NCBI GenBank assembly: GCA_024235035.1
Contig: JACKNE010000010.1
Coordinates: forward strand, 124,001-188,000
Direction: 5' to 3'
From: Gammaproteobacteria bacterium
Lineage (GTDB): Bacteria > Pseudomonadota > Gammaproteobacteria > Competibacterales > Competibacteraceae
DNA length: 64,000 nt
A program made the translations under genes and the position numbers. The notes beneath the pieces are model-generated. The model saw only the letters and a list, made by a program, of their open reading frames with translations. It made no database searches and was not told where the DNA came from. Position 1 is the stretch's first letter. Every line of letters starts with the position of its first letter. Below, piece by piece: positions 46,898 through 56,876 of this stretch.

Positions 46898-47262
46898 GTC
46901 GTTTTCCACGTCAACACAATAGCACAAGGCGATTTGGAGTCATTGCTTGGCCCTCTCTTGGAGGAACGGCGGAACACTCTAAATTTGATGTTTTGTTCCT
47001 GGCAGCCCTCCGGTGACGACCCTTGCAAGAAGCTTTCAAAGATCGTATCTGTATGATCAATGACGTAGTTTGGCTCTCCATGCTTTTTCTTATTCTTAAC
47101 TTTATGGATTGGTATATATGAGCAAGCACATAAGAAAATAGAATGGTTTTATGGTTATTTGATCTTTTGACCAGATTTTGTTTACGGCTTTTAGATATAT
47201 GAAAAGCAAGTTGTTAGCTGCTAATCTATATAAATCATAAAGAACTGCTATTGCTTGACAAT
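46898..47262. other. Intergenic region before the MBOAT cluster
   Basis: No gene-like frame is seen. The second half is AT-rich and probably carries the promoter of the 47263 gene; no consensus pair stands out. Confidence 0.5.
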
Positions 47263-49803
47263 ATGACTATACCCACGACTATAGCTTCAGCATCTCAAGA
47301 AAAGCTTGGCAACTTGAGCGCAATCAGGCTTCGCCATTTCTTGCTTATCAGCATACAACTTGGATTGTTGTTGGTGCTTCTACGCCAATTCCAGATCGAA
47401 TCTGGAGCATTTCTACGCCTCGCCGCACTTGCTTTCGGCGGATTTGCTATCTATGCATGGCTCCCACTCCGTTTCAGGCTTCTATTCTTTGTCTTGTTAA
47501 GCCTTGCTGGCATTATGGTAGTCATGGGCCTAGCGAACGGTGCTTGGTTGGTCGGTATCAGTCTATTGTTAATCGGGATATGTCATATTAAGATTTCATT
47601 TGTCTTTAGGGGGATATTGCTGGTTTTCGTCGTGGCAATACTAGCCGCACAACGCGCGACGCTTCTCCCTTTTCCTTGGTCCGAGGCAATCTGGCCGATT
47701 CTCGGTTCAATGTTCATGTTCAGGCTGATCGTCTATTTTTACGATCTACGTCACGATAAAGTGCCGGGTACAGCCACACAGGCGCTGGCGTACTTTTTTA
47801 TGCTACCTAATGCTTGTTTCCCATTATTTCCTGTTGTCGACTATAAAGAATTCCGCCGCTGCTATTTCGACGACGATGCCTATCCTGTTTACCAGGTTGG
47901 TATTGACTGGATGGTCCGTGGAGTCATCCATCTGATACTATACCGGGTTATTTACTATTACTTCACAATGGCGCCGTCGGAAGTGGCTAATCCAGCCGCT
48001 CTTATAAACTATCTCGTCTCTAATTTTCTGCTTTATCTGCGGGTTTCAGGGTTGTTCCATCTCATCGTTGGTATGTTATATCTTTTTGGATTTCGCCTGC
48101 CAGAAACCCATAACCGATATCTGCTTGCAGCAAGCTTCACCGACTTTTGGCGGCGTATTAATATCTACTGGAAGGACTTCATGCAGAAGATCTTCTACTA
48201 TCCGGCTGTATTCAAGCTAAGAAAATTGGGAGCGACGAAGGCTTTAGTTATTGCGACGCTCTACGTTTTTGTGATGACTTGGTTCTTGCACGCTTATCAA
48301 TGGTTTTGGTTGCGTGGTTCCGTGTTGTTTGTAGCACAAGATATTTTGTTCTGGGCGATACTTGGGATTCTTGTGGTGCTGAATTCGCTTTATGAAATTA
48401 AGCATGGTCGAGCACGAACGATCACTGCAAAACAGAGAACCACTAAAGACTTTGTTATCTCCATCCTGAAGACTTATGCAACATTCTGGTTCATCTGTGT
48501 GTTGTGGTCTTTTTGGACCGCTGAGACAATCGGTGAATGGATGTCATTGTGGGGTGCGCTTGGTGGCGAGCTTAGCTGGGCGATATTGACATGGCCAGCC
48601 ATTATCCTAGGAGTTGTTATCATCGGGTCGATCCCAAAGGATACTCTGCGTAATGTGAGAATTTCCGCTCAACAAGACCAGGAATGGACTCGTGCTCGCG
48701 TGTTCACCGTAATCTCAATGGTTGCCTTGATTATAATCAGTATTGAAGGGATTGCTACAAGAATAGATCCAAGTGTCGCGACTGTTGTTCATTCACTCCG
48801 GTCGGGCAAACTGAGTCGCCTAGATCAGGCGAAACTAGAAAAGGGTTATTACGAGAATTTACTGTCGGTGGATCGCTTCAACTCTCAGTTGTGGGAGGTC
48901 TACACTAAAAAACCTGCCAACTGGCTTGACGTCGATAATGCCAATCTGAAACGATTTGTTGGTGGATTCGTACAGATGGAACTTATTCCATCCTTTATCT
49001 CGGATACCAAGTACGGGGTTATCAGTATCAATCGATGGGGTATGCGAGACGCAGACTACACGATGAAGCCAGCTCCGGAAACCTTTCGAGCGGTGGTTCT
49101 CGGCGCCTCTTCAGTAATGGGCTGGGGTGTAGGCGATGGAGAAACATTTGAGGCGCTCGTGGAAGAACGACTCAATCGGGAGCAGCCAGCGGCTACATTT
49201 GCAAAGTACGAGTTCCTCAATTTTGGCGTTCCGGGTTATCAACCGCCTCAGCAATTGATGGCGTTTGAAAAAGCCATGACATTCCAGCCCCATGCAGTAA
49301 TTTATGTTGCGACTGGGAGAGAGCTCTCGCGATCTGCAGCCTATATAGCCGAAGTCGTTAAAAAACGGATCGAGATACCTTTTGCTGAATTACAGGGGCT
49401 AGTTCAAAAAGCGGGAATCACAGCGGATATGGAAGAGGCGGACATGATTAAGAAACTGATGCCTTATTACAAGGAGTTACTGTCTTTCGTTTATGGTTCG
49501 ATCGCACGACGCACACGGGCGATTGGCGCGACGCCAGTATGGGTTTTTCTGCCACAAGTAACCGATGGGATTTGGCGAGAGGAAACCCCGGATGTCGTGG
49601 AAATTGCAGAAACATCGGGGTTCGTCCTCATCAATCTCGATGATATTTATCAGGGGCGAGATATTAGTACTCTGCGGCTCGCGGAGTGGGATGACCATCC
49701 AAATCCTGCAGGTCATCGTCTTGTTGCCGCCCGACTCTACGACGAACTTGTTGTGCGCCGGGACCAAGTATTCAAAGCCGTAAAAATGGACTCGACGCAA
49801 TGA
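47263..49803 (+). CDS. MBOAT O-acyltransferase fused to SGNH hydrolase
   Basis: The 846-aa product (ATG 47263; an upstream TTG at 47251 is possible) has about ten or more membrane helices (1-500). These carry the MBOAT-type signature ALVIATLYVFVMTWFLHAYQWFW, whose histidine (about residue 345) is the expected catalytic one. The C-terminal part (about 590-835) is an SGNH hydrolase: VVLGASSVMGWGVGDGETF (Ser), FLNFGVPGYQ, VATGREL and the Asp/His pair in DDHPNPAGH. This order of MBOAT plus SGNH parallels DltB and DltD, which move D-alanine to teichoic acid. It heads a four-gene cluster with carrier, adenylating and oxidising enzymes. The ATG has no clear ribosome binding site. Confidence 0.82.
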   Translation: MTIPTTIASASQEKLGNLSAIRLRHFLLISIQLGLLLVLLRQFQIESGAFLRLAALAFGGFAIYAWLPLRFRLLFFVLLSLAGIMVVMGLANGAWLVGISLLLIGICHIKISFVFRGILLVFVVAILAAQRATLLPFPWSEAIWPILGSMFMFRLIVYFYDLRHDKVPGTATQALAYFFMLPNACFPLFPVVDYKEFRRCYFDDDAYPVYQVGIDWMVRGVIHLILYRVIYYYFTMAPSEVANPAALINYLVSNFLLYLRVSGLFHLIVGMLYLFGFRLPETHNRYLLAASFTDFWRRINIYWKDFMQKIFYYPAVFKLRKLGATKALVIATLYVFVMTWFLHAYQWFWLRGSVLFVAQDILFWAILGILVVLNSLYEIKHGRARTITAKQRTTKDFVISILKTYATFWFICVLWSFWTAETIGEWMSLWGALGGELSWAILTWPAIILGVVIIGSIPKDTLRNVRISAQQDQEWTRARVFTVISMVALIIISIEGIATRIDPSVATVVHSLRSGKLSRLDQAKLEKGYYENLLSVDRFNSQLWEVYTKKPANWLDVDNANLKRFVGGFVQMELIPSFISDTKYGVISINRWGMRDADYTMKPAPETFRAVVLGASSVMGWGVGDGETFEALVEERLNREQPAATFAKYEFLNFGVPGYQPPQQLMAFEKAMTFQPHAVIYVATGRELSRSAAYIAEVVKKRIEIPFAELQGLVQKAGITADMEEADMIKKLMPYYKELLSFVYGSIARRTRAIGATPVWVFLPQVTDGIWREETPDVVEIAETSGFVLINLDDIYQGRDISTLRLAEWDDHPNPAGHRLVAARLYDELVVRRDQVFKAVKMDSTQ

Positions 49804-49834
49804 TTCACCTACCACCGACAAACAGAGGATTCAC

Positions 49835-50089
49835 ATGGGTACCGATGAACTGAAGCAGGTGATTAAAGAGTACATCATCAACGAATTTCTCCCAGGTGAG
49901 CAACCTGAGAGTGTCACCGATGATTTGCCCCTGATCAGCGGTGGGATTCTCGATTCCATAGCGACACTGAAGCTCGTTTTGTTCATCGAAAATCGCTTTG
50001 GCATCGTACTCGAAGCGCATGAGGCCGATCGGGAGAATATGGATACACTGAATCAGATAGCAGCGACAGTTGAATCAAAGATAAAGTGA
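49835..50089 (+). CDS. Acyl/peptidyl carrier protein
   Basis: The 84-aa protein is a typical four-helix carrier, acidic, with the phosphopantetheine site in SGGILDSIATLKL (Ser about 41). The GGILDSI form is more like the stand-alone carriers DltC and PltL than like fatty-acid ACP. It should carry the amino acid activated by the next gene product. It lies 31 bp after the MBOAT gene and 7 bp before the adenylation gene. Confidence 0.92.
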   Translation: MGTDELKQVIKEYIINEFLPGEQPESVTDDLPLISGGILDSIATLKLVLFIENRFGIVLEAHEADRENMDTLNQIAATVESKIK

Positions 50090-50096
50090 GACGATC

Positions 50097-51665
50097 ATGG
50101 GAACCCAACGGCCATTACAGCAGGCTTTCATGGAAGCCGCCGAAAGGTTTTCAGGCAGGGTCGCGGTGATCGATCCAGGATATACCGATATCACGTATCG
50201 GCAATTAGCTGAATTGTCGGGCCGGTTGCGGGATCGGCTCTATGCGCTCGGGGTCGAGCCGCGTGATCGCGTGGGTTTATACATGCGTAAGTCGACAGAC
50301 GCAGTCGCTGCGATCTACGGAATTCTCCGGGCGGGTGCGACCTATGTTCCCGTGGATCCAGGTGCGCCGCCGGCCCGTAATGCCTATATCATGCATAATT
50401 GCGATGTGAAAGCCGTATTGGTGGAAGCTAGGATGGCCGACAAGTTCCAGGTCGAACTCCAAGGCTTGGGAGCACTGCCACATCTGATCGTGCTGGATGA
50501 TGTCGGAGGCGGACTAGCCTTGACGACATGGCTTGACAACGCTGAAGCTGCGCATCCGACGAGCCATGGAGTCGACCGGATCGCGGACCGAGATGACCTT
50601 GCATATATTCTGTATACGTCGGGGTCCACCGGAAGGCCGAAGGGCGTCATGTTGTCGCATGAGAATGCGGTCAGCTTTGTTGACTGGTGCTCTGAGGTAT
50701 TCGAGCCGACGCCGGAGGATACCTTCTCGTCGCATGCACCCTTCCATTTTGATCTATCTATTCTAGACCTCCATGTCTCACTGAAGCACGGGGCGTCATT
50801 GGTGCTGATTACAGAGGATCTCGGCAAGGATCCTGTTCGGCTTGTGAAGCTTATTGCTGAGTATGGTATTTCGATCTGGTATTCAGCACCATCGATTCTC
50901 AGTCTGTTGGCGCAGTTCGGAAATCTGGGCAGTTACCAGTTCCCGGCGCTGCGCCATGTTCTTTTCGCAGGTGAAGTGTTTCCGGTGAAGCATTTGCGGA
51001 TGCTGTGTAGTTTATGGCCGAAGCCAAGATACTTTAACCTATATGGTCCCACGGAAACGAATGTTTGCACCTTTTACGAGGTGGCAACTCCGATTCCCGA
51101 AGAGCGTACTGTGCCTTACCCGATTGGAAAAGTCTGTTCCCATCTGAACGGGAAGGTGGTTGACGAAATAGGCCAGACGGTCGAGATGGGCGTAGAGGGG
51201 GAATTGTGCATTGCTGGTCAAGGTGTGATGCAAGGATACTGGTCATTGCCTGAACAGACGGCGAAAAGTTTTCTGGCTGGCTCTGAAGAGATGCGGTGGT
51301 ATAAGACCGGTGACATCGTCGTTGAAGAGCCGGATGGAAACTATCTCTACCGGGGACGTCGGGATCGCATGGTCAAGCGCCGAGGCTACCGGGTCGAACT
51401 CGGAGAGATCGAAGTGGGGCTGTACAAGCACCCACAAGTGAAGGAGGTGGCTGTCGTGGCTGTTCCTGACGAAGAGTCCGGCCTCAAAGTTGTCGCTCAT
51501 CTGAGTTGCAAGACGGAGAGCACCCCATCACTGATTGAAATGAAGCGCTTTTGTTCTGAGCATTTGCCGCTGTATATGATCCCTGATCGCTTTGCGTGGC
51601 AGCCCGCCTTGCCAAAGACTTCCACCGATAAGATCGATTACCAGCGATTGAAGGAGTTGAGTTGA
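50097..51665 (+). CDS. Amino acid adenylation enzyme (stand-alone A domain)
   Basis: The 522-aa enzyme has the adenylation core motifs: ILYTSGSTGRPKGVMLSH (A3), APFHFDLSILDLHVSL (A4), FNLYGPTETNV (A5), YKTGDIV (A7), RRDRMVKRRGYRVELGEIE (A8) and the catalytic lysine in LPKTSTDKIDY (A10). It activates an acid as AMP ester and loads it on the carrier protein next to it. The A4 FDLS with Asp indicates an alpha-amino acid. The short single-domain layout matches DltA (D-Ala) and PltF (L-Pro). The presence of an oxidase gene favours proline, but this is an inference. Confidence 0.9.
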   Translation: MGTQRPLQQAFMEAAERFSGRVAVIDPGYTDITYRQLAELSGRLRDRLYALGVEPRDRVGLYMRKSTDAVAAIYGILRAGATYVPVDPGAPPARNAYIMHNCDVKAVLVEARMADKFQVELQGLGALPHLIVLDDVGGGLALTTWLDNAEAAHPTSHGVDRIADRDDLAYILYTSGSTGRPKGVMLSHENAVSFVDWCSEVFEPTPEDTFSSHAPFHFDLSILDLHVSLKHGASLVLITEDLGKDPVRLVKLIAEYGISIWYSAPSILSLLAQFGNLGSYQFPALRHVLFAGEVFPVKHLRMLCSLWPKPRYFNLYGPTETNVCTFYEVATPIPEERTVPYPIGKVCSHLNGKVVDEIGQTVEMGVEGELCIAGQGVMQGYWSLPEQTAKSFLAGSEEMRWYKTGDIVVEEPDGNYLYRGRRDRMVKRRGYRVELGEIEVGLYKHPQVKEVAVVAVPDEESGLKVVAHLSCKTESTPSLIEMKRFCSEHLPLYMIPDRFAWQPALPKTSTDKIDYQRLKELS

Positions 51666-52813
51666 TGGATTTTTCGCTCTCCGAAGAACAGCGCCTGCTG
51701 CGTGATAACATTATCCGGTTTGCGAAAGGGGCTTTGAACGATAAGATTATCGATCGTGATCGAGACCAGGAATTCTCGAAAGATCTCTGGCGCAAATGCG
51801 GCGAAATTGGTATTCAAGGACTACCCGTCCCTGAAGAATACGGTGGATCGCATGTCGATCCACTGAGTTGTGCTATCGCTCTGGAGGCTTTAGGTTACGG
51901 ATGTCACGATGGTGGCTTGGTGTTTTCCCTTTCTGCTCATCTGCTCGCATGCGTCGTGCCGATCTGGCAACACGGTACCGCTGAGCAAAAGAGACGATAT
52001 CTTCCCGGATTGTGCGATGGTCGTCTCATCGGCTCGCATGCGATTACGGAACCCGGGTCCGGATCGGACTCCTTCTCGATGCGCACCCGCGCCGATAAGA
52101 TCGACGGTGGGTGGAGGATCAATGGAACCAAGACTTTTATCTCCAATGGACCTGCAGCAGACGTTGCGATTGTCTTCGCTGTCACTGATCCTGGGAAAGG
52201 TTTCCATGGAGGCGCTACGGCTTTCCTAGTAGAGACGAGTTGGAAAGGTGTTGCAACCAGCAAGAAATTCGAGAAGCTGGGTCTGCGAACATCGCCGATT
52301 GGGGAACTCATCTTCGAGGACCTAGACGTGCCCGATGATGCGGTGATCGGAAAAATCGGATCAGGTTCTGCTGTGTTCGGGACTGCGATGGATTGGGAGC
52401 GTACACTACTTGTCGCAGGCCATGTCGGAGTGATCGAGCGACTACTGGAGACAGCGGTGATGTATGCTCGGACGCGTAATCAATTTAATCAGGCTATCGG
52501 TAAGTTCCAGGCGATCTCGCACAAGATCGCAGACATGAAGGTCCAGCTAGAAGCGGCTCGGTTGCTCGCATATCAGGCCGCCTGGAAGCTTGGTCATGCG
52601 CGCAGCGCCTCGCTGGATGCATCCATCGGGAAGCTATTCGTGAGTGAGTCGCTTCTCAAATGCGCTCTGGAATGTGTTCAGATCCACGGTGGTTATGGTT
52701 TTATGGTCGAGTACCAAGTTGAAAGAGCGCTTCGCGATGCGATTGCTGGAACAATTTACTCTGGTACATCGGAAATGCAGCGCAATATTATCGCCCGTTG
52801 GCTCGGACTCTAA
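51665..52813 (+). CDS. Acyl-CoA dehydrogenase-like flavoprotein (PltE-like)
   Basis: The 382-aa FAD enzyme begins MDFSLSEEQRLLRDNIIRF and has the acyl-CoA dehydrogenase regions: AITEPGSGSDSFSM, INGTKTFISNGPAADV, MDWERTLLVAGHVG, ARTRNQFNQAIGKFQAISHKIADM and IYSGTSEMQRNII. The usual catalytic YEGT has Ser instead of Glu. From memory the prolyl-carrier oxidase PltE has the same IFSGTSDMQ and the same GLVF..AH..AC..PI stretch, so I suggest oxidation of a carrier-bound amino acid, possibly proline to pyrrole-2-carboxyl. The ATG overlaps the adenylation stop by one base. It ends the cluster. Confidence 0.82.
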   Translation: MDFSLSEEQRLLRDNIIRFAKGALNDKIIDRDRDQEFSKDLWRKCGEIGIQGLPVPEEYGGSHVDPLSCAIALEALGYGCHDGGLVFSLSAHLLACVVPIWQHGTAEQKRRYLPGLCDGRLIGSHAITEPGSGSDSFSMRTRADKIDGGWRINGTKTFISNGPAADVAIVFAVTDPGKGFHGGATAFLVETSWKGVATSKKFEKLGLRTSPIGELIFEDLDVPDDAVIGKIGSGSAVFGTAMDWERTLLVAGHVGVIERLLETAVMYARTRNQFNQAIGKFQAISHKIADMKVQLEAARLLAYQAAWKLGHARSASLDASIGKLFVSESLLKCALECVQIHGGYGFMVEYQVERALRDAIAGTIYSGTSEMQRNIIARWLGL

Positions 52814-53042
52814 TGACGAGGGGTGTCGGCGGGAGCGATTTTGAGTGATTGCCTGCTCGTCGTCACGCTTATCACCCTGCGTCGCGCTATCATCCTTCGG
52901 CTTCATTGAAGATATGCCCTGCCTGACGATCCTAGGGTGTAGACTCTCCTGAAATCGTCTATGCCGCTATGCCGCCATGAGGGCTGAAGCACAGAGTAAG
53001 AGCTTGAGTCAATGGACGGTTTGAGGTATTGGGAAGCACCCA

Positions 53043-54230
53043 TTGAGCGCTACACTTCCACTTTCCTGGCTGCTGATTCTCGGTGCGCTGATCGCTTTCG
53101 CGCCGATGTCCATCGACATGTACCTACCCAGTCTGCCGGCGATTGCCAGCGAATTTGGGGTTGAAACTGCGGCAATCCAGTTCACTTTATCAAGTTTTTT
53201 TATCGGCTTGGCGCTGGGTCAGGCGGTTCATGGACCACTGGCCGATCGTTACGGGCGCAAGCCGCCGCTGTATGTTGGATTGATGCTTTACATCATTGCC
53301 TCGGTCGGTTGTGCGCTGGCTTCGAGTGTCGTCACCTTGACCGCATTGCGTTTCATCCAGGCGGTGGGCGGCTGCGCCGGAATCGTCATCGCTCGCGCCG
53401 TGGTGCGTGATCGTTGCGATGCCCATACCGCGGCGCGGGTGTTCTCCTTGTTGATGCTGATTATGGGGTTGGCGCCGATCCTCGCTCCGTTCATCGGTGG
53501 CTGGATTCTGTGGTTCGCTGGCTGGAGGGCGATCTTTGCCGTCTTGGCTTTGTTCGGGCTGGCCTGCCTGTTCGCGGTCTGGCGTTTTCTACCGGAAACC
53601 CGGCCGGCGGACACCATGGCCAGCGCCAGTATCGGTGCAGCGCTGCGTATCTATGGCGAATTGTTATTCGATCGGCGTTTCATCGGTTACGTCCTGAGCG
53701 GTGGATTCGCCCATGCCGGGATGTTTGCTTATATCACCGGTTCGCCACATGTGTTCATTGAGGTCTATGGCGTGTCAGCGCAAAATTTCGGCTGGCTGTT
53801 CGGACTCAACGCTCTGGGCCTGATTGCCAGCTCTCAGGTCAATCGTCGGCTGTTGCTGCATCATTCCACCGATGCGATTCTGCGGCGCGCCAACCGCTCG
53901 ACCGTGTTGCTAGGCTTGGGGATGCTCGTGATTGCAATCAGCGGTTGGGGTGGTTTACCAGCATTGCTGATCCCGCTGTTCGGCTACAGCGTCAGCCTCG
54001 GGTTTACCGCGCCGAATGCCATGGCCAACGCCCTCTCTCATCAGGGAATGCGCGCAGGTAGCGCTTCGGCTTTGATCGGTACGTTACAGTTTGGCGTAGC
54101 GACCCTTTCCAGCATGCTGGTTGGGTTGATTGGCAGCAGTTCAGCGCTACCGATGGCGGCGGTCATCGCCGGTTGTGGACTTCTGGCCTACGTTGCGCAC
54201 CGTACTTTAGTCGGGATGGGGCAAGCGTAG
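53043..54230 (+). CDS. Bcr/CflA family multidrug efflux MFS transporter
   Basis: The 395-aa protein has twelve membrane helices. The Bcr features are FAPMSIDMYLPSLPAIASEFG at the start, GPLADRYGRKPPLYVGL (motif A) and RFIQAVGGCAGIVIARAVVRD (motif C-like). It should export drugs in exchange for protons. The start is a TTG at 53043. It lies alone, 3 bp from the converging YjbQ gene end. The Bcr family also includes pumps for bicyclomycin and sulfonamides; the substrate is not assigned. Confidence 0.9.
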   Translation: MSATLPLSWLLILGALIAFAPMSIDMYLPSLPAIASEFGVETAAIQFTLSSFFIGLALGQAVHGPLADRYGRKPPLYVGLMLYIIASVGCALASSVVTLTALRFIQAVGGCAGIVIARAVVRDRCDAHTAARVFSLLMLIMGLAPILAPFIGGWILWFAGWRAIFAVLALFGLACLFAVWRFLPETRPADTMASASIGAALRIYGELLFDRRFIGYVLSGGFAHAGMFAYITGSPHVFIEVYGVSAQNFGWLFGLNALGLIASSQVNRRLLLHHSTDAILRRANRSTVLLGLGMLVIAISGWGGLPALLIPLFGYSVSLGFTAPNAMANALSHQGMRAGSASALIGTLQFGVATLSSMLVGLIGSSSALPMAAVIAGCGLLAYVAHRTLVGMGQA

Positions 54231-54233
54231 CCG

Positions 54234-54650
54234 CTAGGATTCGTCCCGATCCGCCAGCACCGTACAGACGACCCGGCGGTCGTTACGGGGACCATCGAAT
54301 TCGCAGAAAAAGATATTCTGCCAGCGGGACAAGCCCAGTTCGCCATCAATAATCGGGATCGTTTCCGAAGGTCCCACCAAGCCAGCTTTGAGGTGGGAAT
54401 CGCCATTACCGTCCTGCTCATCGTGTCGCCATATCCCACGCGGAATCAGCTTGCGCAGCAGATCGACCACATCCGTTTGCACGCTCTCGTCCCAATTTTC
54501 CTGGATCATGGTAGCTGCGGTCGCCCCCTGGGCGTAAACCGACAACACCCCTTGGCGGATACCGCTGGCTTTCAGCACCGCCGTAACCTGAGGGGTAATA
54601 TCCAGTAATTCCTCTCGCTGGCGGGTGGACAAGTGAATGATCTGGCGCAT
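54234..54650 (-). CDS. YjbQ family protein
   Basis: The 138-aa product matches the YjbQ/UPF0047 family: the TPQVTAVLKASGIRQGVLSVYAQGATAATMIQENWDESV stretch, NGDSHLKAGLVGPSETIPI with conserved histidine, and WQNIFFCEFDGPRNDRRVV at the end. The family is called a secondary thiamin-phosphate synthase because of weak activity in E. coli; its real role is unknown. Confidence 0.92.
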   Translation of the reverse strand: MRQIIHLSTRQREELLDITPQVTAVLKASGIRQGVLSVYAQGATAATMIQENWDESVQTDVVDLLRKLIPRGIWRHDEQDGNGDSHLKAGLVGPSETIPIIDGELGLSRWQNIFFCEFDGPRNDRRVVCTVLADRDES

Positions 54651-54693
54651 GGTCTCGATCTCTTCATGACGATGGGGTGGAGCATTGTAGCGT

Positions 54694-55644
54694 TCAGTAC
54701 TTCGCGCTGGGGTAGTTCTCCGCTTTGACCCAGACGACAGGCCATGCGCTGGGCTCCGGTTGTAGGGTCACATGGTTGATCTCGAAACGTTCATGCAGGC
54801 ATGCCGTAATCATGGGCAGAATGTGCGGCCATTCACGTAGATCGTCGATGACCAAATGGGCAGAGAGGGCAATGCGCTCGGACGACAATGACCAGATATG
54901 TAAATCATGTACAGCGCGCACACCGGAGATTTCGAGGACGGCGGCGCCGACCTCGGCAGGTCGCAGATGCAACGGGGTTCCTTCCATCAGTGCGTGCAGG
55001 GCTTCGCGTAACAACCGCAGCGTCGAAACCAGGATCAGCAGGGCAATCAGCAGGGCAAGGATAGGATCAGCCGGCATCCAACCCGTCAATGCGACGATGA
55101 CGCCGGCTAGTAGCGCCGCCACTGAACCGAGTAGATCACCCATTACATGCAAGAGGGCCGCGCGTAAGTTCAAGGTTCGTTCTCCGCGCGCCAGGATGAT
55201 TGCGACGACGATGTTGACCGCCAGGCCAACCAGAGCAATGACGGTGACGGTTTCACCGTCCACCGCTACAGCTGCGTGTAGTCGCTGCACAGCCGATACG
55301 GTAATACCGATGATGACAGCGAGCATCAGCAGGGCGTTGAGGAATCCAGCGAGAATTTCGGCGCGAACGAAGCCATAGCTATGTCGAAGTGAGACGGGTC
55401 GTGCAGCGAGTCGAGCGGCAAAGGCGGCAATGGCCAGCGCCGCGCCATCGGTGACCATGTGCCCGGCATCGCTCAATAGGGCTAACGAGCCGCTCCAATA
55501 GCCACCAAGCGTTTCGATCGACGCATAGCCCAACGTCAGGGCCAGGGCGTAGACCAGCGGGTCGCCTGAGGCCGTATGACTATGGTGGTGATGCGCACCC
55601 TGACTGGCAGCAGCATGATTGGCGTTATGCGAGTGAAGGGTCAT
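54694..55644 (-). CDS. CDF family metal cation efflux pump
   Basis: The 316-aa protein is a cation diffusion facilitator. It has a His-rich N terminus (HSHNANHAAASQGAHHHHSH), six membrane helices with the metal-binding LLSDAGHMVTDGAAL and HVMGDLLGSVAALL, and a C-terminal cytoplasmic domain ending VTLQPEPSAWP. It exports divalent zinc, cobalt or cadmium with protons. It is the last gene of the arsenic/metal island on the minus strand. Confidence 0.92.
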   Translation of the reverse strand: MTLHSHNANHAAASQGAHHHHSHTASGDPLVYALALTLGYASIETLGGYWSGSLALLSDAGHMVTDGAALAIAAFAARLAARPVSLRHSYGFVRAEILAGFLNALLMLAVIIGITVSAVQRLHAAVAVDGETVTVIALVGLAVNIVVAIILARGERTLNLRAALLHVMGDLLGSVAALLAGVIVALTGWMPADPILALLIALLILVSTLRLLREALHALMEGTPLHLRPAEVGAAVLEISGVRAVHDLHIWSLSSERIALSAHLVIDDLREWPHILPMITACLHERFEINHVTLQPEPSAWPVVWVKAENYPSAKY

Positions 55645-55713
55645 GATCGGTGCTTGCTCCCATTCTTTGCTCTTCGGCGTCGGGATGGCGATGGTCCCGA
55701 CGCCGATAGGCCA

Positions 55714-56805
55714 TTAGGGCACCGCCGTTATCGGCAATACCCTTTCATACCAGCCGCGACTACGATTGACAATATGCGCCACGATCAACATCACTGGCAC
55801 TTCGATCAACACCCCGACCACGGTAGCTAACGCCGCGCCGGAGTTGAAGCCGAATAGCGCAAGCGCCGCTGCTACCGCCAATTCGAAGAAATTACTGGCG
55901 CCGATCAAGGCCGAAGGGCCAGCTACGCAATGTGGAGATTTCACCTGCCGGTTGAGCCAGTAAGCTAGGCCGGCATTGAAAAATACCTGGAACAGAATCG
56001 GAATCGCCAGTAGTAGGATGACCAGCGGTTGGGCCACGATTTGTTCACCCTGGAAACCAAACAGCAATACCAATGTGGTCAGCAGTGCGATCAGTGACAG
56101 TGGGCCGAGCATATCGAGCAGGCGTTGTAATCCTGCTGTGCCTTGTTGCTTGAGGATTGCACCGCGCACCCCCTGGGCGATGACCAAGGGAATCACGATG
56201 TACAGCACCACCGACAGGAACAAGGTTTCCCAGGGTACCATGATCGAGGTCAAGCCCAATAAAAACCCCACGAGGGGGCCGAAGGCGAACACCATGATCA
56301 GATCGTTCAGCGCCACTTGAGTCAATGTGAAATGCGGTTCGCCCTTGGTCAGGTTGCTCCACACGAACACCATCGCCGTGCAGGGCGCCGCTGCCAGTAG
56401 GATCAGACCGGCGATGTAGGATTCGATCTGATCGGCGGGCAGCAGTGGCGCGAACAAGCCGCCGATGAATAACCAGCCCAGCAGCGCCATCGAGAACGGC
56501 TTGATGCCCCAATTGATCAGCAGCGTCACGCCGATTCCGCGCCAATATTGACCAACTTCGCGCAGTGCAGCGAAGTCGATCTTGATCAGCATCGGGATGA
56601 TCATCAGCCAGATCAGCACCGCGACCGGCAGATTGACCTGGGCGATTTCCCATCCGCCGATGGCTTGGAATAATCCGGGCAGAAAATGCCCTAGTACGAT
56701 GCCGGCGACGATACAGAGCGCCACCCACAAGCTCAGGTAGCGCTCAAAAACACCGAGTTGCATACCCTCGGCTGGTCGAGCGGCGACTTCGCAGGCGGCG
56801 CTCAT
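55714..56805 (-). CDS. acr3: Arsenite efflux transporter ACR3
   Basis: The 363-aa, ten-helix protein has the ACR3 landmarks: LSLWVALCIVAGIVLGHFLP, the PMLIKIDF loop, AAPCTAMVFVWSNLTKGE (with the conserved Cys) and GASNFFELAVAAALALFG. It pumps out arsenite. It lies 72 bp downstream of arsC. Confidence 0.95.
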   Translation of the reverse strand: MSAACEVAARPAEGMQLGVFERYLSLWVALCIVAGIVLGHFLPGLFQAIGGWEIAQVNLPVAVLIWLMIIPMLIKIDFAALREVGQYWRGIGVTLLINWGIKPFSMALLGWLFIGGLFAPLLPADQIESYIAGLILLAAAPCTAMVFVWSNLTKGEPHFTLTQVALNDLIMVFAFGPLVGFLLGLTSIMVPWETLFLSVVLYIVIPLVIAQGVRGAILKQQGTAGLQRLLDMLGPLSLIALLTTLVLLFGFQGEQIVAQPLVILLLAIPILFQVFFNAGLAYWLNRQVKSPHCVAGPSALIGASNFFELAVAAALALFGFNSGAALATVVGVLIEVPVMLIVAHIVNRSRGWYERVLPITAVP

Positions 56806-56876
56806 GAATCGAACTCCGGCAAGGTTCGACCATGCACTGCTTGAGCGAGATTGGGATTCATGGTGGGTACCTCGGT

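Noticed and set aside
46658..47056. 132-codon plus frame over tRNA-Val and its terminator
   Set aside because: It reads through a tRNA gene and a terminator hairpin, so it is not a protein gene.
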